Below, piece after piece: positions 34,859 to 43,550 of a stretch of 64,000 bases of DNA. The stretch's first letter is position 1; the number at the start of each line of letters is the position of its first letter. The translations under genes and the position numbers were made by a program. This DNA comes from Rhodococcus sp. HM1. GTDB lineage: Bacteria > Actinomycetota > Actinomycetes > Mycobacteriales > Mycobacteriaceae. The stretch is taken from the NCBI RefSeq assembly GCF_023218075.1, contig NZ_JALPTB010000025.1, positions 1 through 64,000 on the forward strand, read 5' to 3'. Under the pieces are notes generated by a model. The model did no database searches and was not told the origin of the DNA. It was given only the letters and a program-made list of their open reading frames with translations.

Positions 34859-35781
34859 GCGCGACCGTTCCCGTCGCCGTCGTCGGCCCGACCGCCACCG
34901 GCAAATCCGACCTGGGCCTGGACCTGGCGTGCGCGCTCGGCGGCGAGATCGTCAACATCGATGCCATGCAGCAGTACCGGGGTATGGACATCGGTACCGC
35001 GAAGCTGACCGTCGCCGAACGCCGGAGCATTCCGCACCACCAGCTCGACGTGCTCGACGTGGTCGACACCGCCACCGTCGCCCGCTACCAGGAGGCCGCC
35101 ACCGCGGACATCGAGGCGATCCGTGCGCGCGGAGCCGTCCCCATCATCGTGGGCGGCTCGATGATGTACGTGCAGGCCCTGCTCGACGACTGGGCGTTCC
35201 CGGCGACGGACCCGCAGGTCCGCGCGAAGTGGGAGGCGGTGCTCGCCGAGGGCGGTCTCGCCGCCGTGCACGCCGCGCTGCAGCAGGCCGACCCGGTCGC
35301 GGCCGCGACGATCCTGCCGACCGACGGGCGCCGCATGGTGCGGGCGCTCGAGGTGGTCGAGCTGACCGGCCGGCCGTTCGCGGCATCGCAACCGCAGCGG
35401 GGGGAGCCCCGCTGGGGCACGGTGATCCTCGGGGTGGACCGCGAGACCACCGAACTCGACGAGCGCATCGCGCGGCGCACCGACCTGATGTTCGAGCGCG
35501 GACTCGTCGACGAGGTACGCGGACTGCTCGACCACGGGCTGCGCGACGGGGTGACCGCGAAACATGCCATCGGCTACGCCCAGGTGCTCGAGTACCTCGA
35601 CGGCGACTGCGACCTCGAGCATGCCCGCGAGCGCACTTTCATCGGCACTCGCCGGTACGTCCGCCGGCAGCGATCCTGGTTCCGCCGCGATCCACGGGTC
35701 CACTGGCTCGACGGCGCCGACCCGGACCTGACGGCCGCGGCCCTGCGCGTCGTGGGCGCGACGAGCGGCTCGATAAGCTGA
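34855..35781 (+). CDS. miaA: tRNA dimethylallyltransferase MiaA
   Basis: 308-aa prenyltransferase adding dimethylallyl to N6 of A37. P-loop [11 protein letters not shown] (about 9-19), the catalytic Asp region [17 protein letters not shown], and the tRNA-binding [16 protein letters not shown] are present. Start GTG 34855 overlaps the previous stop. Its last codons contain the TAAGCT hexamer that probably drives dapF. Equivalent to Rv2727c; works before MiaB. Confidence 0.96.
   Translation: MSATVPVAVVGPTATGKSDLGLDLACALGGEIVNIDAMQQYRGMDIGTAKLTVAERRSIPHHQLDVLDVVDTATVARYQEAATADIEAIRARGAVPIIVGGSMMYVQALLDDWAFPATDPQVRAKWEAVLAEGGLAAVHAALQQADPVAAATILPTDGRRMVRALEVVELTGRPFAASQPQRGEPRWGTVILGVDRETTELDERIARRTDLMFERGLVDEVRGLLDHGLRDGVTAKHAIGYAQVLEYLDGDCDLEHARERTFIGTRRYVRRQRSWFRRDPRVHWLDGADPDLTAAALRVVGATSGSIS
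35774..35779 (+). promoter_or_regulatory. -10 hexamer of dapF inside the miaA 3' end, leaderless
   Basis: TAAGCT, 7 nt, ATG 35787. The T of the hexamer is the first base of the miaA stop codon. Confidence 0.5.
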
Positions 35782-35786
35782 CCGGC

Positions 35787-36653
35787 ATGGAGTTCAGCAA
35801 AGGGCACGGCACCGAGAACGATTTCGTGATTCTTCCCGATCCGGACGCCCGGCTGGACCTCGCGCCGGAGCGGGTCGCCGCCCTGTGCGACCGTCGCCGC
35901 GGTCTCGGCGCCGACGGCATTCTGCGGGTCGCTCGGGCCGGGGCGCTCGTCGAGCGCGGCGTGCTCGCGGAACTGCCCGACGGTACCGGCGCCGACGACT
36001 GGTTCATGGACTACCGCAACGGCGACGGTTCGATCGCCGAGATGTGCGGCAACGGCGTCCGGGTCTTCGCGCACTACCTGTGCGCCCAGGGTCTGGAGAG
36101 CCGCACCGACTTCGTGGTCGGCAGCAGGGCCGGGGGCAAGCCCGTGCAGGTGCATGCGGCCGGCCCGGTCGACGGCGAGGTCACCGTCGACATGGGTGTC
36201 GTCCGCGAGCTGGGAGAGTCCGCCGCGACCGTCGAGGGCCGCGTGTACAAGGGTCTGGGCATCGACGTCGGCAATCCGCACCTGGCATGCGTCGACCCGC
36301 AGTTGGCGGGCACCGGCCTGGCCGCGCTCGACCTGTCCGCGCCCGGTTACGATCCGGGCTTCTTCCCGCACGGCGTCAACATCGAGTTCCTCACCCCCAT
36401 CACCTCGGGCGCGGTCGAGATGCGCGTCCACGAGCGGGGCGTGGGGGAGACCCGGTCGTGCGGCACCGGGACCGTCGCCGCGGCGATGGCCGCGCTGCGC
36501 TTCGACGGCGCCGACTCCGGCCGCGTCCAGGTGCGGATCCCCGGCGGCACTGTGGAGGTGCGGATCGAGGACTCGCGCGCGTCCCTGCGCGGCCCGTCCG
36601 TGCTGGTCGCGACCGGAACCATCGCCGATTCCTGGTGGGCGGCCCTGTCCTGA
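35787..36653 (+). CDS. dapF: Diaminopimelate epimerase
   Basis: 288 aa. Converts LL- to meso-diaminopimelate for lysine and peptidoglycan. The two catalytic cysteines are in EMCGNGVR (about residue 88) and RSCGTGTVA (about 229). The start of the fold, [14 protein letters not shown], is typical. The gene begins 5 nt after miaA; an internal promoter overlaps the miaA end. Equivalent to Rv2726c. Confidence 0.96.
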   Translation: MEFSKGHGTENDFVILPDPDARLDLAPERVAALCDRRRGLGADGILRVARAGALVERGVLAELPDGTGADDWFMDYRNGDGSIAEMCGNGVRVFAHYLCAQGLESRTDFVVGSRAGGKPVQVHAAGPVDGEVTVDMGVVRELGESAATVEGRVYKGLGIDVGNPHLACVDPQLAGTGLAALDLSAPGYDPGFFPHGVNIEFLTPITSGAVEMRVHERGVGETRSCGTGTVAAAMAALRFDGADSGRVQVRIPGGTVEVRIEDSRASLRGPSVLVATGTIADSWWAALS

Positions 36654-36747
36654 GATCCGGCGGGTCCGCCCCGGATCCCGGCGTGTCCGCGATGCCGGGA
36701 AAAACTCGAATGCACGGACTCCGGTGGCGTGGGACCATGGATCTTGT

Positions 36748-38217
36748 ATGACGAACACACAGCGTATGACGAAGACACCGCGCAACGGGGAGTCCGTGAC
36801 CGAGGACCGCACCGAATACGACGGATGGACCACCGACGACCCGTCGGTCGGAGAGATGCAGCTCGAGGATCGCAGTGCACTGCGCCGCGTCGCCGGTCTG
36901 TCCACCGAACTCGAAGACATCACCGAAGTCGAGTACCGCCAGCTCCGCCTGGAGCGAGTGGTGCTCGTCGGCGTGTGGACCGGCGGAACCGCCGCCCAGG
37001 CCGAGGCGAGTCTCGCCGAGCTCGCCGCACTCGCGGAAACCGCGGGTTCCGAGGTTCTCGAGGGCCTCATCCAGCGTCGCGACAAGCCCGACGCCGCGAC
37101 CTACATCGGCTCCGGCAAGGCCGACGAGCTGCGGCAGGTCGTCCTCGCGACCGGCGCCGACACCGTCATCTGCGACGGTGAACTCACCCCGGCCCAGCTC
37201 ACCGCACTGGAGAAGGTCGTCAAGGTCAAGGTCATCGACCGGACCGCCCTGATCCTCGACATCTTCGCCCAGCACGCCACCTCCCGGGAAGGCAAGGCGC
37301 AGGTCTCGCTCGCCCAGATGGAGTACATGCTGCCGCGACTGCGCGGCTGGGGTGAATCGATGTCCCGGCAGGCCGGTGGCCGTGCCGGCAGCAACGGCGG
37401 CGTCGGTCTGCGCGGCCCCGGTGAGACGAAGATCGAAACCGATCGCCGTCGCATCCGCGAACGCATGGCGAAGCTGCGCCGCGAGATCAAGGCGATGAAG
37501 GCGGCCCGCGACACCAAGCGGACCCGCCGGCTGCGCAACCGCATTCCGTCGGTGGCGATCGTCGGATACACCAACGCCGGCAAGTCGAGCCTGCTCAATG
37601 CGCTGACCGGCTCCGGGGTTCTGGTGCAGAACGCCTTGTTCGCGACCCTCGATCCGACCACCCGGCGCGCAGCGCTGCCGGACGGGCGCGAGTTCGTGCT
37701 GACCGACACCGTCGGATTCGTGCGGCACCTGCCGACCCAGCTCGTCGAGGCGTTCCGTTCCACCCTCGAGGAAGTCGCGGACGCGGATCTGCTGATGCAC
37801 GTCGTCGACGGATCCGACCCGATGCCTACCGAGCAGATCAAGGCGGTCCGCGAGGTCGTCACCGAGGTGCTGCGCGAATCCGATGCGCCCGCGCCGCCGG
37901 AACTGATCGTCGTCAACAAGATCGACGCCGCCGATCCGGTGATGCTGATGCAGCTGCGCGGGCTGCTTCCGGACGCGATCTTCGTGTCGGCACGCACCGG
38001 CGAAGGTCTCGACGAGCTGCGCGACCGGGTCGCCGGACTGCTCGAGGATCCGGACGTCGAGGTCCAGGTGATGCTGCCGTACACGCGCGGAGACCTGCTG
38101 GCCCGCATCCACACGGACGGGCAGATCCTCGAATCCGCGCACGGCGAGGACGGCACGCGCGTCCACGCCCGCGTACCGAAGGCACTGGCCTCGGCCTTGG
38201 TCGAGTACGCCGCCTAG
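36748..38217 (+). CDS. hflX: GTPase HflX
   Basis: 489-aa ribosome-associated GTPase that splits stalled or hibernating ribosomes. The N-terminal glycine-rich HflX domain contains YIGSGKADEL and RGPGETKIETDRRRIRERM, followed by a helical linker. G1 is GYTNAGKSS (about 273), G3 DTVGF and G4 NKID. ATG 36748 is the first in-frame start; ATG 36766 is possible, and no RBS is clear. Shares one base with the next gene. Equivalent to Rv2725c. Confidence 0.95.
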   Translation: MTNTQRMTKTPRNGESVTEDRTEYDGWTTDDPSVGEMQLEDRSALRRVAGLSTELEDITEVEYRQLRLERVVLVGVWTGGTAAQAEASLAELAALAETAGSEVLEGLIQRRDKPDAATYIGSGKADELRQVVLATGADTVICDGELTPAQLTALEKVVKVKVIDRTALILDIFAQHATSREGKAQVSLAQMEYMLPRLRGWGESMSRQAGGRAGSNGGVGLRGPGETKIETDRRRIRERMAKLRREIKAMKAARDTKRTRRLRNRIPSVAIVGYTNAGKSSLLNALTGSGVLVQNALFATLDPTTRRAALPDGREFVLTDTVGFVRHLPTQLVEAFRSTLEEVADADLLMHVVDGSDPMPTEQIKAVREVVTEVLRESDAPAPPELIVVNKIDAADPVMLMQLRGLLPDAIFVSARTGEGLDELRDRVAGLLEDPDVEVQVMLPYTRGDLLARIHTDGQILESAHGEDGTRVHARVPKALASALVEYAA

Positions 38218-39311
38218 TGCGGACGGGGGTGGGGGCCGCGCCGGTCGCGGTGACGGTTCTGCTCGCGGCGCTCACGGGGACGATCGTGCTCGCGGTGCTC
38301 GCCGCACCGGCACCGGCGAGCGCCCAGGCGCAGGACGTGCCGATCGCGGACGTGCAGGAGGGGGTGTTGTGCATCCCGTCGGACGCCGGACTCGCGGAAC
38401 TTTCCGGACTCGCGATGCTCGACGGCCGCCTGTTCGCGGTACCCGATGCGGGGGCGGACGAGTCGGTCGTCGAACTCGGTGACGACTGCTCGGTCGTGCG
38501 CCGCATCCCTGCACCGGTCGACCCGTACGACGTGGAAGATCTTGCGGCCGGACCGGATCGGCGGCTCTGGCTGTCCGACACCGGCGACAACACAGCACGC
38601 CGGGAGACCGTCGCGCTGATCTCCCTCGACCCCGCCACCGGTGCCGGTGACCTGTACCGGATGACCTACCCGAGCGGCGCCCGCGATGGTGAGACCCTGC
38701 TCATCGGTCGCGACGGCGTGCCCTTGTTCGTGTCGAAGGCCTTGTTCGGTGCGAGCACCGTCTACCGGCCGGCGGACGGGAAGACCCTCACGGATCTCGC
38801 GTCGCCCGGCCCGAATCCGCTCGAGGAAGTCGGTGTGCTCCGGCTCGGACCCACCGACACCCCTGGAGGACCGCTCGCCGGCGGATCGTCGACCCTGATC
38901 ACCGGCGGTGCGGTCAGCGCCGACGGCACGGTCGCGGCCGTGCGCACCTACACCGACGTGTATCTGTTCCATGCCCCGGACGGTGACCTCGTGGCGGCGC
39001 TGGCCGGGGGCCCGCAACTGCGCATCCCGGTCGCCGGTGAGCCGCAGGGGGAAGCGGTCGCGTTCACCCCGGACGGTGATCTGCTCACGGCGTCCGAGTC
39101 GAACGGCGGTCCGCTGCCGCAGATCCGGGTGTGGCGCGGGGTGACCGGCCTCTTTGCGGCGCCGGAAACCGCCGAGTCCGGCACGAGCAGTGTCGCGGTC
39201 GCCGAAGCCGCCGCGGCAGCCGGCGCGGCGGTGGTTCTCGCGGCCGCGGCGGGCTGGTGGTGGCGCCGCCGACGCCGACCGGCTCGCGGCCGGCCGGCCT
39301 CGCGCCGCTGA
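38217..39311 (+). CDS. Secreted, C-terminally anchored beta-propeller-like protein
   Basis: 364 aa, not assigned to a family. A signal peptide (about 1-37, cleavage near ASAQA) is followed by ~285 residues with repeated blade-like strands (LDGRLFAVPDAG, PDRRLWLSDTGDN, RDGVPLFVSKA, ADGTVAAVRTYTD, PDGDLLTASES). A membrane helix near 330-350 precedes a WWWRRRRRP basic end, so the protein should sit outside, tethered to the membrane. GTG 38217 shares its G with the hflX stop TAG, so expression is coupled. It is convergent with ptsH. Confidence 0.75.
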   Translation: MRTGVGAAPVAVTVLLAALTGTIVLAVLAAPAPASAQAQDVPIADVQEGVLCIPSDAGLAELSGLAMLDGRLFAVPDAGADESVVELGDDCSVVRRIPAPVDPYDVEDLAAGPDRRLWLSDTGDNTARRETVALISLDPATGAGDLYRMTYPSGARDGETLLIGRDGVPLFVSKALFGASTVYRPADGKTLTDLASPGPNPLEEVGVLRLGPTDTPGGPLAGGSSTLITGGAVSADGTVAAVRTYTDVYLFHAPDGDLVAALAGGPQLRIPVAGEPQGEAVAFTPDGDLLTASESNGGPLPQIRVWRGVTGLFAAPETAESGTSSVAVAEAAAAAGAAVVLAAAAGWWWRRRRRPARGRPASRR

Positions 39312-39318
39312 CATCCGG

Positions 39319-39576
39319 TCAGGCGTCGAGGTCGGCGACCACGAGTTCCGCGATCTTCGCCAGTACGGCGTCGTCGTCGCAGCTGACGGTGACGGCCGTT
39401 CCCTGGGTGGCGCCGAGCGTCATGATCATCAGCGCGGAGCCCGCGTCGACGGGTTCGCCGCCGTCGACCGCGAGGGTGACGGGAACACCGGCCGCGACGA
39501 CGGCCTCCGCGATGATCCCGGCGGGACGGGCGTGCAGGCCGATGGACGAGCCGACGGTGACGGTGGTGCTGGACAT
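39319..39576 (-). CDS. ptsH: Phosphocarrier protein HPr
   Basis: 85 aa. The active His is in SIGLHARPAG (His15) and the regulatory Ser in GSALMIMTLG (Ser46 position) is kept. It carries phosphate from enzyme I to the EIIA domain of FruA. Last gene of the fruR-fruK-fruA-ptsH operon. A 54-nt spacer with a short repeat separates it from fruA. Confidence 0.96.
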   Translation of the reverse strand: MSSTTVTVGSSIGLHARPAGIIAEAVVAAGVPVTLAVDGGEPVDAGSALMIMTLGATQGTAVTVSCDDDAVLAKIAELVVADLDA

Positions 39577-39596
39577 GGGATCTCCTTCGATCGGTC

Positions 39597-39625
39597 GAGT
39601 CGGGGTTGGGCCGAGTCGGGGTTGG
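39597..39625 (-). repeat. Short direct repeat in the fruA-ptsH spacer
   Basis: GAGTCGGGGTTGG occurs twice (39597-39609 and 39613-39625), 16 bp apart, in the only non-coding part of the fru operon. The role is unknown. Confidence 0.7.
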
Positions 39626-39630
39626 CTGGG

Positions 39631-41664
39631 TCAGGCGGCGACCGGCTGCGGTGCCGGAGCAGGCGTGGTCAGGTGAGCTGGGCGCTTCAGTTCCTTGGCG
39701 AGCGTGACGCACAGGGCGCCGACGATCGTTCCGGCGGCGAGGGCGGCGAAGAACCACAGGACCCGGTCCATCGCGAAGATGACGAACACGCCGCCGTGCG
39801 GAGCAGTGAGCGTGACATCGGTCGCCATCACGATCGCGCCGGTCACGGCGCCGCCGACCATCATCGACGGGATCACGCGGAACGGATCGGCCGCGGCGAA
39901 CGGGATAGCGCCTTCGGAGATGAACGACGCACCGAGCAGCCATGCGGCCTTGCCGTTCTCGCGTTCCGCGGTGCTGTAGAGCTTCGGCCGCAGCGTCGAG
40001 GACAGCGCCATCGCCAGCGGCGGCACCATGCCGGCGGCCATGACCGCGGCCATGATCTGCAGCGACGCGTGGTTGTCGACGGCCAAACCGGCGACCGCGA
40101 ACGCGTACGCGGCCTTGTTGACCGGGCCGCCGAGATCGAAGCACATCATCAGGCCGAGGATCACACCGAGGATCACGGCGGAGCCGCCGGACAGGCCGTT
40201 GAGCCAGTCGGTGAGCCCGGTCGTGATCGCGGCCAGCGGCCGGCCCAGCACCAGGAACATCAGCGCCCCGACGATGAGCGTGGCGAGCAGCGGGATGATC
40301 ACGACGGGCTTGAGCCCGCGCGCCCACACCGGTAGCGGGATCCGTCCCACCCACAGGGCCGCGAAACCGGCGATGATGCCGCCGACGAGACCGCCGATGA
40401 ACCCGGCGCCGACGAAGACCGCGACCGCGCCGGCGGTGAATCCGGGTGCCAGGCCGGGGCGGTCGGCGATCGCGAAGGCGATGTACCCGGCGAGGGCGGG
40501 CACCAGGAACGAGAACGCCAGCGACCCGAGCTGGAACAGCACCGCGCCGAGATAGGTGGCGACTCCGCCGGCCGGCAGGTCCCACAGGGTGTTGTTCACT
40601 ACGATATCGGCGGCCGAATCGGAGATGTCGTACCCGCCGAGCAGGAATCCCAGCGCGATGAGCAGACCACCCGCCGCGACGAACGGGATCATGTAGCTCA
40701 CGCCGGTGAGCAGGATCTGCCGGATGCGGGTGCCCCAGCCGAGTTCGCCGCCCCGGGTCTCCTCCGCATCCGCGGGAGCGGAACCGGCCTCGACGGTCGC
40801 GGTGGACGGGTCGGCTGCGGCACGGACCGCTTCGGCGATCATCGCGTCGGGCTCGTTGATCGCACGCTTGACGCCGGACGCGACCACGGGCTTACCGGCG
40901 AAGCGCTCGCGGCCCTTGACGCCGACGTCGGTCGCGAAGATGACCGCGTCCGCGGCGGCGATCGCCGCGGACGGCAGGGGAGTGCTGCCGGCCGAGCCCT
41001 GGGTCTCGACGCGGACGGTGACGCCCGCGCGCTGCCCGGCTGCGGTGAGGGCGTCGGCGGCCATGTAGGTGTGGGCGATGCCGGTGGGGCACGCGGTGAT
41101 CGCGACGATCGTGCGTTCGGTGGGGGCCGCGTCGGAGGACACCGCCTCCGCTTCGGGTTCCGGCCGGGGTTCCGACACAGGTTCCGGCGCCGGCTGGGGT
41201 GGTGGCGGCAACACGCCCTCGACGAGGGCGATGACGTCCGCCTCGGTGGCGGCGCCGCGCAGCGACGCGACGAACTCGGGGCGGACCAGCGCGCGGGCCA
41301 GCGACGACAGCAGTTTCATGTGTTCGGCGCCGGCCCCTTCGGGTGCGGCGATCAGGAACACGAGGTCGGCGGGGCCGTCGGGGGCACCGAAGTCGACCTT
41401 CGGGGCCAGCCGCGCGAATCCGAGCGACGCCGCGGTGACCGCCTCGGACCGGCAGTGCGGGATAGCCAGGCCTCCGGGAAGACCGGTCGCCGACTTGTCC
41501 TCCCGGGCCAGGGCGGCGGCCGCGAGTGCGTCGGCGTCGGAGGCGCGGCCCGCTCCGGTGAGCCGCTGGGCCAGTGCGGTGATCACCGCGGCCTTGTCGG
41601 TGCCGAGATCGGCGTCGAGCGTGATGAGATCCGCGGCGATGATCGCGGGTGCGGTATCTGGCAT
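39631..41664 (-). CDS. fruA: Fructose PTS transporter, fused EIIA-EIIB-EIIC
   Basis: 677 aa. EIIA (about 1-150) has its phosphorylated His in GLAIPHCRSEA. A Pro/Glu linker follows. EIIB (about 185-290) has the phosphocysteine in AITACPTGIAHTYMAA. EIIC (about 330-660) has eight or more membrane segments including GGPVNKAAYAFA. It imports fructose as fructose 1-phosphate, the substrate of the adjacent fruK. One polypeptide carries all three functions in A-B-C order. Confidence 0.96.
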   Translation of the reverse strand: MPDTAPAIIAADLITLDADLGTDKAAVITALAQRLTGAGRASDADALAAAALAREDKSATGLPGGLAIPHCRSEAVTAASLGFARLAPKVDFGAPDGPADLVFLIAAPEGAGAEHMKLLSSLARALVRPEFVASLRGAATEADVIALVEGVLPPPPQPAPEPVSEPRPEPEAEAVSSDAAPTERTIVAITACPTGIAHTYMAADALTAAGQRAGVTVRVETQGSAGSTPLPSAAIAAADAVIFATDVGVKGRERFAGKPVVASGVKRAINEPDAMIAEAVRAAADPSTATVEAGSAPADAEETRGGELGWGTRIRQILLTGVSYMIPFVAAGGLLIALGFLLGGYDISDSAADIVVNNTLWDLPAGGVATYLGAVLFQLGSLAFSFLVPALAGYIAFAIADRPGLAPGFTAGAVAVFVGAGFIGGLVGGIIAGFAALWVGRIPLPVWARGLKPVVIIPLLATLIVGALMFLVLGRPLAAITTGLTDWLNGLSGGSAVILGVILGLMMCFDLGGPVNKAAYAFAVAGLAVDNHASLQIMAAVMAAGMVPPLAMALSSTLRPKLYSTAERENGKAAWLLGASFISEGAIPFAAADPFRVIPSMMVGGAVTGAIVMATDVTLTAPHGGVFVIFAMDRVLWFFAALAAGTIVGALCVTLAKELKRPAHLTTPAPAPQPVAA

Positions 41665-41673
41665 GACAGGTCC

Positions 41674-42663
41674 TTACGAGTGGTGGGGGAGTACCGCGGA
41701 GCGGGGATCGAGGTCGGTGACGGTCACCGCGGCCGGATCGACCGAGTCCGGGCCGGGCAGTGCGGTGCCCGGCAGGGCGACGGCGGCGCATCCGTACGCC
41801 ACGGCGTGCCGGAGCCGGTCGGCCGGGCCGAGACCGTTGCGTTCGGCGACGAGGTAGCCGGCGAGCGACGAATCGCCGGCGCCGACCGTGCTGCGGGCGG
41901 TGACCGCCGGTGCCACGGCCCGCCACGCACCCTCGGCGGTGACCAGCACCGCACCGGCGGCGCCCAGCGTGGCCAGCACCGCCCCGACCCCGCGGGCGAC
42001 GAGGCTGCGCCCGGCCGCGACCACCGGAGCGGTGTCGCCGGCGGCCGCGGCGGCTTCGAGCGCCGCGGAATCGGCGCCGGTGAGCTGGGCGAGTTCGTCG
42101 GAGTTCGGTTTGACGAGATCCGGTGCGGCCTCCGGGAACCGCGCCGAGAGTGCCAGCAGCGGCGCCTCTGAGGTGTCCACCGCGATCCGGGTTCCGGTGG
42201 CGCGCAGTGCACACACCAGGTCGGCGTACCAGTCGTCCGGAACGCTCGGGGGCAGCGATCCGGAGAGCACCGTCCAGTCCGCCCCGGCGGCCCGGGCGAC
42301 CACGGCGGCCCGGAGTTCCGCGCGTGTCCGGGGGCCGTATGCACTACCGGGTTCGTTGAGTTTCGTAGTGGTGCCGTCGGGTTCGGCGACGGTGGTGTTG
42401 GTTCGTGCGAGCGATGCGGTTTCTATTGCCAGGCAGTCGATTCCGTGTGTTTCGAGGGCGGCGAGGAGTGGGTCTCCCGGGTTGCCCGGCAGGATCGCGA
42501 GAACCGGGTGGCCGGCGGCGTGCAGGACCCGTGCGACGTTGATGCCCTTGCCTCCGGGGTCGACGAGCACGTCGGCGGTGCGGTGCACGGCGCCTCGGAC
42601 GAGCGGGCCGGACAGCGCGATCGTGCGGTCCAGGCTCGGATTGGCGGTCAGTGTGACGATCAC
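41674..42663 (-). CDS. fruK: 1-Phosphofructokinase
   Basis: 329-aa PfkB-family kinase making fructose 1,6-bisphosphate from fructose 1-phosphate. The N-terminal signature GGKGINVARVLHAAG (about 38-52) and the C-terminal STVGAGDSSLAGYLVA (catalytic Asp, anion hole) are intact. GTG 42663 overlaps the fruR stop (GTGA). The end has an unconserved ~15-residue tail. Confidence 0.95.
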   Translation of the reverse strand: MIVTLTANPSLDRTIALSGPLVRGAVHRTADVLVDPGGKGINVARVLHAAGHPVLAILPGNPGDPLLAALETHGIDCLAIETASLARTNTTVAEPDGTTTKLNEPGSAYGPRTRAELRAAVVARAAGADWTVLSGSLPPSVPDDWYADLVCALRATGTRIAVDTSEAPLLALSARFPEAAPDLVKPNSDELAQLTGADSAALEAAAAAGDTAPVVAAGRSLVARGVGAVLATLGAAGAVLVTAEGAWRAVAPAVTARSTVGAGDSSLAGYLVAERNGLGPADRLRHAVAYGCAAVALPGTALPGPDSVDPAAVTVTDLDPRSAVLPHHS

Positions 42664-43427
42664 GCCGTCACCACCTCGATTCCCTGTTCCATGAGCTGGA
42701 TTCGGTCGGTCTCGTCGATCTCGCTGTCGGTGACGAGGACGTCGACGGCAGCGAGGGGAGCGAAACTCAGCAGGTGCCGCCGGCCGATCTTGGAGGAGTC
42801 GGCGACCACGACGACGCGGTCCGCGGCCTCGACCATCCGGCGCTTCACCGCGGCTTCGTCCGCGTCGGGCGTCGACAGGCCGTGATCGGCGGACAGTGCG
42901 TTGGTACCGATGAAGGCGACGTCGACGTGCAGCATGCCGAGGTAGCGCAACGCGTCCTCGCCGACGGTGGCCTGCGTGACGCCGCGGACGCGACCGCCGA
43001 GCAGATGCAGCCGGACGGAGCCGAGCCCGGCGAGCCGTGCCGCGATGGGTACCGAGTTCGTCACGACGGTGAGGTCGACGTCGGTGGGCAGGGCCGCGAC
43101 CAGGCGACCGGTCGTGGTTCCCGCGTCGATGACGACGCTCCCGCCGGATTCCGGCAGGAATCGGGTGGCGGCCGCGGCGATGCGGTCCTTGAATCCGGCG
43201 CGGGTCTGGTCGCGTTCCGCCAGGCCGGGTTCGGTGACGGTGAGGGATGCGGCGGGGATGGCGCCGCCGTGGACACGCCGCACGTGGCCGAGCCGTTCGA
43301 GCATGGCCAGATCGCGGCGGACGGTTTCGGTCGTGACGCCGTACCGACCGGCGAGTTCGGCGACGGACATGCGTCCGCGCCGCTCGATCAGCTCGCCGAT
43401 CGCCTGTTGCCGTTCCTCTGCGTACAC
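42660..43427 (-). CDS. fruR: DeoR-family regulator of the fructose PTS
   Basis: 255 aa. The DeoR helix-turn-helix is SVAELAGRYGVTTETVRRDL (about 19-38). The sugar-phosphate sensing domain includes IDAGTTTGRLVAALP and IGTNALSADHGLSTPD. It probably senses fructose 1-phosphate or 1,6-bisphosphate. It starts at GTG 43427 with GAGGAGA as RBS, heads fruK-fruA-ptsH, and is divergent from ptsI across 123 bp containing operator-like repeats. Confidence 0.93.
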   Translation of the reverse strand: MYAEERQQAIGELIERRGRMSVAELAGRYGVTTETVRRDLAMLERLGHVRRVHGGAIPAASLTVTEPGLAERDQTRAGFKDRIAAAATRFLPESGGSVVIDAGTTTGRLVAALPTDVDLTVVTNSVPIAARLAGLGSVRLHLLGGRVRGVTQATVGEDALRYLGMLHVDVAFIGTNALSADHGLSTPDADEAAVKRRMVEAADRVVVVADSSKIGRRHLLSFAPLAAVDVLVTDSEIDETDRIQLMEQGIEVVTA

Positions 43428-43452
43428 CGGGTCTCCTCGTCGCCTGCGGAAA

Positions 43453-43513
43453 ATGTTGCTTTATGTTGTTTTACGCCCGTATGTGTTGACATGTCAATGC
43501 TCCGGAGTAATCT
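43453..43513. promoter_or_regulatory. fruR/ptsI divergent control region
   Basis: TTGACA (43486-43491), 16 nt, TAATCT (43508-43513) is a good sigma-A-type promoter for ptsI. Its -35 is inside the perfect 12-bp palindrome TTGACATGTCAA (43486-43497). Two 10-bp direct repeats, ATGTTGCTTT and ATGTTGTTTT (43453-43472), lie toward fruR. These are the likely FruR sites. Confidence 0.6.
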
Positions 43514-43550
43514 CGATCACATCGATCTCCGCCAGTGGCGAGGAGGAAGC

